NCBI GenBank assembly: GCA_014584345.1
Contig: JACTNB010000010.1
Coordinates: forward strand, 1-25,114
Source of the DNA: Planctomycetota bacterium
GTDB taxonomy: Bacteria > Planctomycetota > Planctomycetia > Planctomycetales > Planctomycetaceae
Direction: 5' to 3'
DNA length: 25,114 nucleotides
Part shown: piece after piece, positions 16,652-24,518 of the stretch
How the letters are laid out: every line of letters starts with the position of its first letter
Position numbering within the stretch: the first letter of the stretch is position 1
Position numbers and translations under genes: made by a program
Notes under the pieces: model-generated
Told to the model about the DNA's origin: nothing
The model's input: the letters and a program-made list of their open reading frames with translations, nothing else
Databases searched by the model: none

Positions 16652-16657
16652 CCCTAT

Positions 16658-17038
16658 ATGACCGAATTTGTGGAACCACTGGGACCAAGGATCCTCATCC
16701 GTAAGGACGAAAGCCGCCAGAAAACTCGCGGCGGCATCGTATTGCCCGATCAGGCGGAAATTCCCACCATTACCGGCCGCGTTGTGGCGGTCAGCCTGGA
16801 AGTCGAAAACGACGACGAATTTCCCGTGAAGAAGTACGATAAGGTACTGTTTCACCCGAAGCATGCCATTCCGGTCGATTTCGAGTCCGACAACTTGCTA
16901 TTCGTGGTTCCCGTCGAAGACGTAGTGGCTGTTTTTCGACGGACCGAACCGGGCACATCGCTGCATTCCAGCAGCGATGTGGAACAGGATAATCTGGATT
17001 TTCCAGATGACGACCCCGACGATCACGAAGATTACTGA
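16658..17038 (+). CDS. GroES-like co-chaperonin with acidic tail
   Basis: Cytosolic co-chaperonin of the GroES (Cpn10) family that would cap a GroEL ring. The core (residues about 5-93) shows PLGPRILIRKDE, the mobile loop QKTRGGIVLPDQA that contacts GroEL, GRVVAVS, and the closing VEDVVAVF strand. At 126 residues it is about 30 longer than ordinary GroES: the extra C-terminal part is strongly acidic and ends DDDPDDHEDY. No groEL gene is adjacent, so it is probably an additional, separately regulated copy, as is common in planctomycetes. The inverted repeat just before the start may control it. The acidic tail might change partner choice or solubility. Confidence 0.88.
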   Translation: MTEFVEPLGPRILIRKDESRQKTRGGIVLPDQAEIPTITGRVVAVSLEVENDDEFPVKKYDKVLFHPKHAIPVDFESDNLLFVVPVEDVVAVFRRTEPGTSLHSSSDVEQDNLDFPDDDPDDHEDY

Positions 17039-17106
17039 GTTTCGCTACTGAACTAGCCGACTCTCTCGCTCGGTTCTAATTGACGTGCCGTGTGTGACGT
17101 TCGGCG

Positions 17107-17388
17107 TTATTCAAACCCCAGGTTGCGTTCGATACTGCGAGCCTTGGGGGACATCAGGGAACGGAAGGAATCGTTTTCGTGCTCCAGGGGGCGGTCTCCG
17201 CGCGCTTCAATGCCGGCTTCCCGCACCCAGGAATCGTCGTATTCGTGGTCCAGCATCGATTCGCCACTCGAGGATCGCGCGGACTTAAAGCCATCCTTCA
17301 GTTTGGTGTTAATCGCCGTGAGTTGGGCGCACCCAGCACCTGAGAGAATCAGGCAAAGCAGCCAATGGAATCGTCGATCGGTTTTCAT
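17107..17388 (-). CDS. small putative lipoprotein
   Basis: A 93-residue protein beginning MKTDRR, then a hydrophobic stretch (residues about 8-19) ending in GAGC-AQ. This resembles a lipoprotein signal with Cys20 as the lipidation site, although the lipobox is imperfect because position -3 is Gly, not Leu/Val/Ile. The mature part is short, charged and without recognised domains (it includes LDHEYDDSW and LMSPKARSIERNLGFE). The gene is convergent with the GroES gene. No good ribosome-binding site precedes ATG 17388. I do not recognise the family. Such small exported proteins are frequent in planctomycetes. Confidence 0.6.
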   Translation of the reverse strand: MKTDRRFHWLLCLILSGAGCAQLTAINTKLKDGFKSARSSSGESMLDHEYDDSWVREAGIEARGDRPLEHENDSFRSLMSPKARSIERNLGFE

Positions 17389-17771
17389 GGAAGGACTTCA
17401 ATCTCAACGGGTAAGAATTCCCGGCACGGAAGTTACCGAATGCTGGCATCCGTGGCAGAGGAGGAGACACCTTGGGAGGGACGGTCAGTTTATCCATGCG
17501 ATCAAGAATTTGTCGAGAGGGAGACGGGATTGTCAGGTTTACACGATTTCTTGCCCTGACAAATCACCCCCGAAGGGTCGATTTGACCGATTCCCTGCCA
17601 CGCCTGGCAGTTGCAGGTATCGATCCCATATTTTTGCGGACGCCAGACTTGATTATCCTTAACCTTGCCGCCAGAATGTGGTCTGAAATATACCGAGAAG
17701 CGGGCACATGTACATTTGCCTGGCATTTCTCGCTTGGATGTTAGTATTTACAGGACTTGGATTTAACCATC
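17389..17771. other. intergenic region without recognised features
   Basis: 383 bases between the divergently transcribed small lipoprotein gene and the small hypothetical gene. Short open frames exist here but have Cys-rich or random composition and no start signals. Promoters for both neighbours are expected but not distinct. Confidence 0.4.
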
Positions 17772-18014
17772 ATGCCCTTGAAACCCGATCGACTGGAACG
17801 CACGCTGAACCTGGCGAAAAAATCCTTGGCTCAGTATGAAACTTCGCTGGATGAACTCAAGATTCCGACCGATCAACGGAAGAAGTCGCCACGCTGGCGG
17901 GAATTGAACGCAACCTGCCAGCAAATTGAAAATCGCATTCAATCCGCGATCAGTTTGGCAACCCGCGCGGATGTGCCAGAGCCTGAGTCAGCCGAAGCAG
18001 AAACTGCGGAATAA
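17772..18014 (+). CDS. small hypothetical protein, helical
   Basis: An 80-residue protein, MPLKPDRLERTLNLAKK..., composed of two predicted charged helices (residues about 5-30 and 43-66) and an acidic, Glu/Ala/Pro-rich tail. There is no signal peptide or membrane segment. It looks like a small soluble helical-hairpin protein. I do not recognise a named family. A TTG at 17757 would add five residues and has CAGGA just ahead of it. ATG 17772 is listed as the more ordinary start. It ends 50 bases before the tRNA gene and is on the same strand. Confidence 0.6.
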   Translation: MPLKPDRLERTLNLAKKSLAQYETSLDELKIPTDQRKKSPRWRELNATCQQIENRIQSAISLATRADVPEPESAEAETAE

Positions 18015-18064
18015 CAAGCTTCCGCACCGCCGAGCAAACGGGCAAGCCCGCAAAACTCGGCAAT

Positions 18065-18152
<88 letters not shown>

Positions 18153-18162
18153 TCCAACCCCC

Positions 18163-18197
18163 AGCAGCCATCGTAACCCGTTGGCTGCTTTTGTTTT
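18163..18197 (+). terminator. Rho-independent terminator after tRNA-Ser
   Basis: AGCAGCCA (18163-18170) pairs with TGGCTGCT (18182-18189) as an 8-bp stem with an 11-base loop, followed by TTTTGTTTT. It lies 12 bases after the mature tRNA end and ends that transcript. Confidence 0.85.
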
Positions 18198-18321
18198 GCG
18201 CGAAGGCTGTTTTGCTAAATTTCAAAATTGTGCTGAAAATGTACTGATTCGAAAACTGAGTGAACATAAGACAACATCCTGAAAGTGATTTCTTTACGGA
18301 CCTAATGAGAGACAAGCTTTG

Positions 18322-19014
18322 CTACTTGCATTCATCCAACAGGGCCATCGCCTGCTGGGATTGCGCGTCGGCAATATGGGTATAGAGTTGCAAAACTCGC
18401 GGATCGACGTGCCCCACCCACTGACGGATCACGGCTTCAGGCACACCGTTGATAACAGCCCGCGAGATGAAGCTGTGCCTGAACGTGTGCAAGTGACCGT
18501 TGAGTTCAAGTTTTTTCAGCAGGCGTTTCAACACTCGCAAAAGTCGCCGTTCAGAGATTTGCCTGTCACCCTGTGGATACTTGGCGGATGCTGGAGCCGT
18601 GACGACCCATTTCCATTTTCGCGGCAATTTACAAAACGTCTCTTTCGCACGACCTGACAGCGGAACCCTGCGGTAATTTCCCGTCTTCGTGGACCATCCG
18701 CGTTTGGGACGCACGTGGACGACGTTGTTGCCTAAGTCAATGTCGTCCCAAGTCAGCCACTGAAGTTCACCAATCCTCAGGCCTGTCTCGGCCAGCAGCT
18801 TCTTCAACCGGGAATTCTCCTTCTCCAGGTCCTTCAATCGCTTTGCCTGGTCTGTGCGCACTCCACCATACTCCTTCCTCCACCTGTAGTATGTCTGCGC
18901 ATGAATGCCCAACTTCTTACAGGCCTGAACAATACTCATCTCCTGAGACAATAGTACTTCCGCTTCACGCAACTTCGATATGATCTGCTCCGGGGTATGA
19001 CGCTTCGTAGGCAT
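18322..19014 (-). CDS. chimera: IS3 OrfA helix-turn-helix fused to tyrosine recombinase
   Basis: A single 230-residue open frame with two unrelated halves. Residues 1 to about 75 are an IS3-family OrfA: MPTKRHTPEQIISKLREAE, a helix-turn-helix (about 25-45) and the leucine-zipper helix (LKDLEKENSRLKKLLAE). From residue about 76 the protein is the C-terminal catalytic domain of a tyrosine recombinase/phage integrase, with all six expected active-site residues: R80 (TGLRIGEL), K110, H176 and R179 (HTFRH), H202 (GHVD) and nucleophile Y211 (LYTH). The OrfB transposase and the integrase's N-terminal DNA-binding domain are missing. It most likely arose by IS insertion plus deletion, and is probably a remnant, though the frame is intact. 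It lies beside the tRNA-Ser, the usual place for an island integrase. Confidence 0.85.
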   Translation of the reverse strand: MPTKRHTPEQIISKLREAEVLLSQEMSIVQACKKLGIHAQTYYRWRKEYGGVRTDQAKRLKDLEKENSRLKKLLAETGLRIGELQWLTWDDIDLGNNVVHVRPKRGWSTKTGNYRRVPLSGRAKETFCKLPRKWKWVVTAPASAKYPQGDRQISERRLLRVLKRLLKKLELNGHLHTFRHSFISRAVINGVPEAVIRQWVGHVDPRVLQLYTHIADAQSQQAMALLDECK

Positions 19015-19080
19015 CCCGCCTCCCTCCTGTCAAATGCGTCCAAGATGATAGAATTCTACATCTCAGACTGGACTCGTTAC

Positions 19081-19094
19081 AGGGGGGCAGGTCA
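19081..19094 (-). repeat. probable IS3-type terminal inverted repeat
   Basis: Read on the minus strand this is TGACCTGCCCCCCT, starting with TG and located 66 bases upstream of the OrfA start, where the left end of an IS3-family element should be. It resembles ends of that family as I remember them. No matching right end was found, consistent with a truncated element. Confidence 0.45.
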
Positions 19095-19146
19095 TGGCAA
19101 CGTTGCTGCTGAAAGCGATACCAAAGACTCGTTGTGTTCATGGTTA

Positions 19147-19419
19147 TTAAGCGAGGACAACAGACTCGGGCGAAGCGGCCTTTTCCTCCTCATCAGTTGC
19201 TGGGCGGTCGGCCACTTCTATCTCGTGCACGAACAGCAATGTGCCATGAGCTGCCATTTCGTCGAGGACGGCCTGCAAGGCAAGTTGCTTGACGTAGTAA
19301 CTTGGACAGCAGCCGCGAACGCTGACGCTGTCGCCGTTCACTTCGACCTCCAGCAGTTGAATCCTGCCGTTTGTTCGTAGTCGGATACGATTGGTGATTT
19401 TCTGTTGCATAGCATTCAC
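19147..19419 (-). CDS. small BON-like protein
   Basis: A 90-residue protein (87 if translation begins at the second ATG, 19410). The middle (about 18-70) follows the BON domain pattern: a short strand LLEVEVNGDSVSVRG, a helix with VKQLALQAVLDEM, then LLFVHEIEVADRP. BON domains bind membranes or other macromolecules and are common in osmotic or general stress proteins. It has no signal peptide and ends in an acidic tail. No strong Shine-Dalgarno sequence is visible. It lies directly downstream of a broken acetyl-CoA hydrolase gene in the same orientation and is one of two BON-like genes in the island. Confidence 0.6.
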   Translation of the reverse strand: MNAMQQKITNRIRLRTNGRIQLLEVEVNGDSVSVRGCCPSYYVKQLALQAVLDEMAAHGTLLFVHEIEVADRPATDEEEKAASPESVVLA

Positions 19420-19438
19420 TGTTAGGTGTTATGGTTCG

Positions 19439-19943
19439 TTACATGTGCGTTCGTAACTTGCAATTGATCGCAAGCCGCCGCTTCTCGATCAACCGAAAAT
19501 CATTGCGATCGCCGATCAACACGGTACCTCGTTGGCGTCCGCGGGGCGAAGTACAATCAAGCCCGGGATGGATCGTATCGGGAGGACTTGTCTGCATCAG
19601 CGCGACATCAATCGGCAGGCGTCCACTGCGCAACAGTTGGGGAATCTCGGACATAAAGATTGGCGTATAGTACGCGCGGCACTTCGAGACGGCTTCCCGG
19701 GTGTTAGCCCCAAAAAAAGGCGTTGTGACGAAAACATCGCTCCAACTGCGGATCGACGTACGGGGTTACGCCGAGCGTCATCAGATGGACGATTTGGTTA
19801 TCGGCGAGTACCGAACCACGGGCCGCGAGCGTCCGCACCAGCGCTTGCGGTTCCGCCGCTCCAGATCCAACAAAAACTCGCATCCCGGGACGAATGGCCC
19901 GGACTGAACTTGCCGCATCGAAGATCTTGTCGCGATAACGCAC
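19439..19943 (-). pseudogene. acetyl-CoA hydrolase/transferase N-terminal remnant
   Basis: From GTG 19943 the minus strand reads an acetyl-CoA hydrolase/CoA-transferase N-terminus: IRPGMRVFVGSGAAEPQ, then LTLGVTPYVD and FRHNAFFWG. The frame then meets a stop just after a run of seven T. Removing one T restores reading into GANTREAV...YTPIFMSEIPQLLRSGRLPIDVALMQTSPPD, the expected continuation. After SPPD (about 19576) similarity is lost, and the frame ends at 19439 in an unrelated tail. Only about 120 of the usual 400 or more residues are present, lacking the catalytic glutamate region. So the gene is both frameshifted and truncated and cannot make an active enzyme. Confidence 0.75.
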
Positions 19944-20096
19944 TTTTCAATCATTCATTTCTTTCCATTCTTAAGCGTCGTTTGATGGCGCATCGAGTTG
20001 ATGCATGTTGCGGCGAGATGGATACTGGCTTGCATGGAACCCGACGTTTGCTTGCTTCGCGGTTCAGGCGAGCCACCTGCGACACGGAAGAATTTT

Positions 20097-22607
20097 TCAA
20101 GGCACTGGGCAGGGCATCACGTTCCAAATGCCGCTCGCGTACTCCGCGATAGTACGGTCGCTGGAGAATTTGCCCGACGCCGCAATGTTCAGGATGGCCT
20201 TGCGCGACCAACCGTCCGGGTCGGCGTAAAGCTGGAGCAACCGCCCGTCGGCCTCCAGATACGACTGCAAATCTGCCAAATGCATGTAGTGATCGCCGCC
20301 CGACAACAGCACGTCCCGCAACGGAGCAAAGACGCCAGGCTCGCAGCGGCTGAACTCGTCGGAGAAGATCAGGTCGAGCGCCGCGCGCGTTTCCGGCTCA
20401 TGGTCGTAGTGCCACTGCGGGCTGTACCAGCCGCGGCTTTCTTCCACTTGCTGGGCCGAAAGCCCGCACAGGAAGAAGTTTTCCTCGCCAGCCTCCTCAG
20501 CCATTTCGATGGTCGCCCCGTCACGCGTGCCGATCGTCAGGGCACCGTTCATCATAAACTTCATGTTGCTCGTGCCGCTGGCCTCGTAGCCGGCCGTTGA
20601 AATCTGGTTGGAAACATCGCTGGCAGGGATCAGGTGTTCGGCAAGTGTGACGCAGTACTCGGGCAGGAAGACGACCCGCAGGCGGTCTCGCACCGCCGGA
20701 TCGCCCGCTAGCGTCTCCGCCAGGTTATTAATGAACTTGATGATGAGCTTGGCGAGTTGGTAGGCCGGGGCCGCCTTGCCGGCGAAGAAGAACGTTCGCG
20801 GCGCGATCTCAAGGTCAGGATTCGCCCGCAGCCGGTTGTAGAGCACGACGATGCGCAAGGCATTGAGCAACTGCCGCTTGTATTCGTGGATGCGCTTGAC
20901 CTGACAGTCGAAGATCGTCTCGGGGTCCACAACCTGCCCGGTCGTGGTCTTGAGCCAATCGGCAAACCGCGATTTGGCCAGGCGTTTGGCCTTGCCAACG
21001 GCGGTGCGAAACGTCCTTTCGCCGGCCAGCGGAGTGAGCTTGCCAAGCTGGCTCAGGTCTGAGATCCAGCCGTCGCCAATCGCGCCGGTGATCGTGTCTG
21101 CCAGCGGCGGGTTAGCCAACAGCAGCCAGCGCCTCGGCGTGACGCCGTTGGTTTTGTTGTTGAACCGCTCGGGGAACATGGCGGCGAGATCCTTGACCGT
21201 CCGCGTCCGCAGCAACTCGGAGTGAATTGCGGCCACGCCGTTGGTGCTGTGCGATCCGACGATTGCCAGATTCGCCATGCGGACCTTTCGCTCCGAGCCT
21301 TCCTCGACGAGGCTCACCTGCGCGACGCGCCCTTCGTCGCCGGGGAAGCGGTTCCGGACGTCGTCGAGCAGGCGGCGGTTGATTTCCAGAATGATCTCCA
21401 GATGGCGAGGCAGCAGCGCCTCGAACCAAGGGAGAGGCCATTTCTCCAGGGCCTCCGGCAGCAGCGTGTGGTTGGTGTAGGCGAGCGTCCGCCGCGTGAG
21501 ATCCCAGGCCTGGTCCCACCCCAGTTGCGCTTCATCGAGCAGAATGCGCAATAGCTCGGGGACAGCCATTGAGGGGTGCGTATCGTTGAGCTGGATCGCG
21601 ACCTGCTCCGGCAATGCGCTCCAGTCCGCGTTGTGACGCCGGAAGCGGCGTACCAGATCGGCCAGTGAGCAGGCAACCAGGAAATACTCTTGAATGAAAC
21701 GCAATCCCTGCCCCTGGCTGGTGGAGTCGTCAGGATACAGAACCCGCGTGAGGGACTCGGCCGCGAGCGTCTCGGCAAGCGCGCCGACGAAGTCACCTTT
21801 GCTGAACTCTTGGAAATCGAAGTAGTCGGGCGTCGCCGCCGCCCACAGTCTCAGCGTGTTGATCGTCTGGCCGCCGTAGCCCACGACGGGGCGATCGTAC
21901 GGGATGCCGAACAGGCTCGACGGCTTTCCGGGGATGGCCCGCAAGGTTCCGCCGAAAACCTCGAACGAGGCATTCAGTTTGACCTCGACCCGCTCGTTGG
22001 GCCGGGCTACCTCCCACGGATCCGGCCGCCGCAGCCAGTTGTCCGGCTGTTCGTGCTGCCAGCCATCGTGAATCGACTGACGGAAAATGCCATACTCGTA
22101 GCGCAACCCGTATCCCATGGCCGGCAGTTGCATTGTGGCCATGGAGTCGAGGAAACACGCCGCGAGACGTCCCAGCCCACCATTTCCCAGGCCCGCGTCA
22201 GGTTCCTGTTCCAGCAGAGAGGGCCAGTCGAGGTGCTTTTCGATGACTGCCTGTTCGGCGACGGAAGCGAGCAGCAGGTTGGTCACGTTGTTGGCAAGCG
22301 AGCGGCCGAGGAGGAATTCCATCGACAAATAGTAAACTCGCTTAGGGTTCTCGCGCTCGTAGGTCTCTTCAGTCAACACCCAGCGCTGCGATAGCACGTC
22401 GCGTACGGACCGCGCGAGTGCCTCGAATCGCTCGCGGGGGCCGGCGGCGGCCGGACTGACGACATCGTCAAACAGCAGATGGCGCTCATAGAGCGCCTCG
22501 TCTGTTCCGGAAAATTGAACGGGACCGCAGCCGTACTGACGGCGGAGTTCCGCCAAACCATCGGGCCGCGCCGTCGCTGTCTGGGCATTCTGCTGCTTTA
22601 TTGCCAT
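20097..22607 (-). CDS. glgP: glycogen/alpha-glucan phosphorylase (GT35)
   Basis: Releases glucose-1-phosphate from glycogen or maltodextrin by phosphorolysis. It is cytosolic and PLP-dependent. The protein has 836 residues, the normal length of the family. Recognisable segments include RVYYLSMEFLLGRSL, GLGNGGLGRLAACFLDS, QLNDTHPSMAVPE, FNNKTNGVTPRRWL, QVKRIHEYKRQLLN and the PLP site EASGTSNMKFMMNGALTIGT with K683. The reading frame is intact, in contrast to several neighbours. The open frame reaches back to 22799, but ATG 22607 is preceded by GAGGGAG and begins the usual N-terminus. It lies 32 bases downstream of a BON-like gene and about 480 bases downstream of csrA, all on the same strand. 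No other glycogen gene is in the window. Confidence 0.95.
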   Translation of the reverse strand: MAIKQQNAQTATARPDGLAELRRQYGCGPVQFSGTDEALYERHLLFDDVVSPAAAGPRERFEALARSVRDVLSQRWVLTEETYERENPKRVYYLSMEFLLGRSLANNVTNLLLASVAEQAVIEKHLDWPSLLEQEPDAGLGNGGLGRLAACFLDSMATMQLPAMGYGLRYEYGIFRQSIHDGWQHEQPDNWLRRPDPWEVARPNERVEVKLNASFEVFGGTLRAIPGKPSSLFGIPYDRPVVGYGGQTINTLRLWAAATPDYFDFQEFSKGDFVGALAETLAAESLTRVLYPDDSTSQGQGLRFIQEYFLVACSLADLVRRFRRHNADWSALPEQVAIQLNDTHPSMAVPELLRILLDEAQLGWDQAWDLTRRTLAYTNHTLLPEALEKWPLPWFEALLPRHLEIILEINRRLLDDVRNRFPGDEGRVAQVSLVEEGSERKVRMANLAIVGSHSTNGVAAIHSELLRTRTVKDLAAMFPERFNNKTNGVTPRRWLLLANPPLADTITGAIGDGWISDLSQLGKLTPLAGERTFRTAVGKAKRLAKSRFADWLKTTTGQVVDPETIFDCQVKRIHEYKRQLLNALRIVVLYNRLRANPDLEIAPRTFFFAGKAAPAYQLAKLIIKFINNLAETLAGDPAVRDRLRVVFLPEYCVTLAEHLIPASDVSNQISTAGYEASGTSNMKFMMNGALTIGTRDGATIEMAEEAGEENFFLCGLSAQQVEESRGWYSPQWHYDHEPETRAALDLIFSDEFSRCEPGVFAPLRDVLLSGGDHYMHLADLQSYLEADGRLLQLYADPDGWSRKAILNIAASGKFSSDRTIAEYASGIWNVMPCPVP

Positions 22608-22639
22608 GGCTCCCTCGCCTTCTTTCGGTGGATAGGAAT

Positions 22640-22972
22640 TCATCTGGGACGGATGCTGCTCAGTCCCAACGCAGTGACTACGTCCAACGGGTCGTAGATA
22701 TCGGTGACCTCGTCCATACTGAGTATCAACGACCAAAGCACCTGCTTCAGACGATCTGTGGGCACGCATCCACCAACCACCACTACCCCTGCAGAACACT
22801 GGCAGGTGACTTTGTTAAAATAGTGCGCGTAGGCACTGTTCTCTTCGATTCGCCGGCTGATCGCCTCTTCCGCAGCACGATCTCGTTCCTGCAGCCGCTT
22901 CTTGCGTTCGGCTAAGCCTAGCGTGCTCCATGTGCGATCATTCATCACGGTTCGCTCCACCACTGGGTTCAT
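22640..22972 (-). CDS. BON-like domain protein
   Basis: A 110-residue soluble protein. An N-terminal charged helix (about 15-45, ERKKRLQERDRAAEEAISRRIEE) leads into a BON-type fold (about 38-100), with NKVTCQCSAGVVVVGGCVPTDRLKQVLWSLI and a closing strand VTDIYDPLDVV. AAGGA lies about 9 bases before ATG 22972, supporting that start. A second in-frame ATG lies at 22945. It is placed between csrA and glgP, close enough to glgP (32 bases) for one transcript. The role is not known. BON proteins often act in envelope or general stress responses, but this one has no export signal. Confidence 0.6.
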   Translation of the reverse strand: MNPVVERTVMNDRTWSTLGLAERKKRLQERDRAAEEAISRRIEENSAYAHYFNKVTCQCSAGVVVVGGCVPTDRLKQVLWSLILSMDEVTDIYDPLDVVTALGLSSIRPR

Positions 22973-23083
22973 ATTGAGTCTTCCTTGCTTGTCTCAGGTT
23001 GACGAACAACGAATCTGCTGGCCTTCACGGTGGGTAACCCGCGATCTGGAGTTCAGGAATTCAGATCCGGTGCAAAGCGTTCG

Positions 23084-23272
23084 TTACTGTTCTTCGCCCG
23101 GGTGTGGCAGTCTTCTGATTGAATGTGGTTGGACTTCTTCACGGTGGATTGGCACGTTCTTCGGCGCACAGAGGCCAAGTTTCACACGGTCGCCACTCAC
23201 TGCAACAATGACCACGGTGATATTGTCGCCAATGATGATTTTCTGATTGGCCTTGCGATTTAGAACAAGCAT
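23084..23272 (-). CDS. csrA: carbon storage regulator CsrA
   Basis: A 62-residue RNA-binding translational regulator. The sequence follows the family throughout: MLVLNRKANQKIIIGDNITV, then SGDRVKLGLCAPKNVPIHREEV. It keeps the first-strand L4/R6 and the C-terminal HREEV residues that contact GGA-containing RNA hairpins. It works as a dimer that blocks or stabilises target mRNAs. In E. coli one of its main target groups is the glycogen genes. Here it is two genes upstream of a glycogen phosphorylase on the same strand. Its own leader reads AGAGGAAACGGAATG, with two GGA motifs overlapping the ribosome-binding site, so self-control is plausible. The start ATG 23272 is well supported. Confidence 0.92.
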   Translation of the reverse strand: MLVLNRKANQKIIIGDNITVVIVAVSGDRVKLGLCAPKNVPIHREEVQPHSIRRLPHPGEEQ

Positions 23273-23463
23273 TCCGTTTCCTCTGCATTATAGCGTGGTT
23301 CCGTCCGATCCACTTCGATTCGGTTATCGACGGCGAAGCCTTCACTCAGCAGCTACGTTTCTCTTCGCCGCAAAACTAAGCGTGGCGGCGTTTCAGCAGT
23401 CACGGTATTGTATCTACTGGCCCTCAGTCTTGTTCGAAAAGTATGCTTGCTTAGCAACCAGAA

Positions 23464-24518
23464 TCAGTACCGTTGCGGAACCCTTTGCGAAAAGGTCAGT
23501 GCCTCGGGGATCCCCTGGGGCCGTTTCCTGCGTTTGCCGAACTCCGGACGCTCCACCGGAAGCTCCTCGTAAGGAATCTGTGAAAGCAGATGGGCGGAGC
23601 AATTGAGCCGTGCGTTCCGCCTGACGTCGGTCTGGACGCAATACCAGGGTGCCCATTGGGTGTCCGTCCGCTCGATCATTTCCGCGTAGGCAGCGGTGTA
23701 ATTCCACCAACGCCGCCACGACTCGATGTCCATTGGGCTGATCTTCCACTGACGAAGCGGATCCTTCACGCGGGCGAGGAATCGCTGCTCTTGCACGTCC
23801 CGGCTCACGTCGAAGAAGTATTTGATAAGCCGGACGCCTTCGCTCACGACTTGCTTTTCGAAAAGCGGCGTCATACGCAAGAAGTCTGCGTGCTCCTCGA
23901 GGGTACAGAAACCCATCACGCGTTCGACGCCCGCCCGGTTGTACCAGCTTCGGTCATAGAGCACGATCTCGCTCGCGGTGGGGAAAAGTGCTGCGTCTTC
24001 TCGCGGACGAAAGGGGCGGGGAGTGCGACCGTCCGGAACACGCGCGGGTTCACGCGCTCGGTGATCCGTTTGATGGTGCCACCCTTCCCGGCGGCATCGC
24101 GGCCCTCAAAGACGACCACCACGCGAAGCCCCTGATGCCGGACCCATTCCTGAAGATGGCACAGTTTGGTCTGAAGCTTCAAGAGTTGCCACTCGTTCTC
24201 GCCGGCTCGCGCCACAATGGCATCCAGATCGTCTTCGGTTCCGGAGACCACGGCCGAGCGCGCGTCGGAGGCGAGTTGAATGATCAGCTCCCCAAGTCGG
24301 ACGGTCTCGCGCCGAATGCTATCGAGTGCGATTCCCGGAGTCTTGAGATAGACGCCCTGGATATATTGTGGCCGAGCCGCCTCGGGGATCGCCTCCGGAC
24401 GCATGGGTACGACTAGCATTACGAAGCGTGTGAGCGGACCCGTGAGCCAGAAGAATAGACAGGTGTTCGTCACGTTAAAGGCGGTGTGGGCATTGGCAAT
24501 TTGCCTGGGCCTCCCCAT
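23464..24518 (-). pseudogene. Na+/Pi cotransporter remnant fused to frameshifted polyphosphate kinase 2
   Basis: From ATG 24518 the first about 105 residues match the end of a Na+/phosphate cotransporter: QIANAHTAFNVTNTCLFFW helix, linker, then the start of its PhoU-like domain (RRETVRLGELI...SGTEDDLDAI). In the same frame, from about residue 108, it becomes polyphosphate kinase 2: KLCHLQEWVRHQGLRVVVVFEGRDAAGKGG, with the Walker A loop near 138-147. At about 23975-23985 the frame is lost, and the other frame resumes with TASEIVLYDRSWYNRAGVERVMGF and continues to KISPMD and the stop at 23464. About eight family residues after EKTQ are missing, so a small deletion caused the shift. The intact form would make nucleoside triphosphates from polyphosphate. 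This copy should be inactive. Confidence 0.8.

Noticed and set aside
16488..16657. CIRCE heat-shock operator before GroES
   Set aside because: The repeat present is TACTCG-N5-CGAGTA, which has neither the sequence nor the 9-base spacing of CIRCE.
23590..24416. Plus-strand open frames of 181 and 142 codons opposite the PPK2 remnant
   Set aside because: They are the complement of clear PPK2 sequence and contain no motif of their own.
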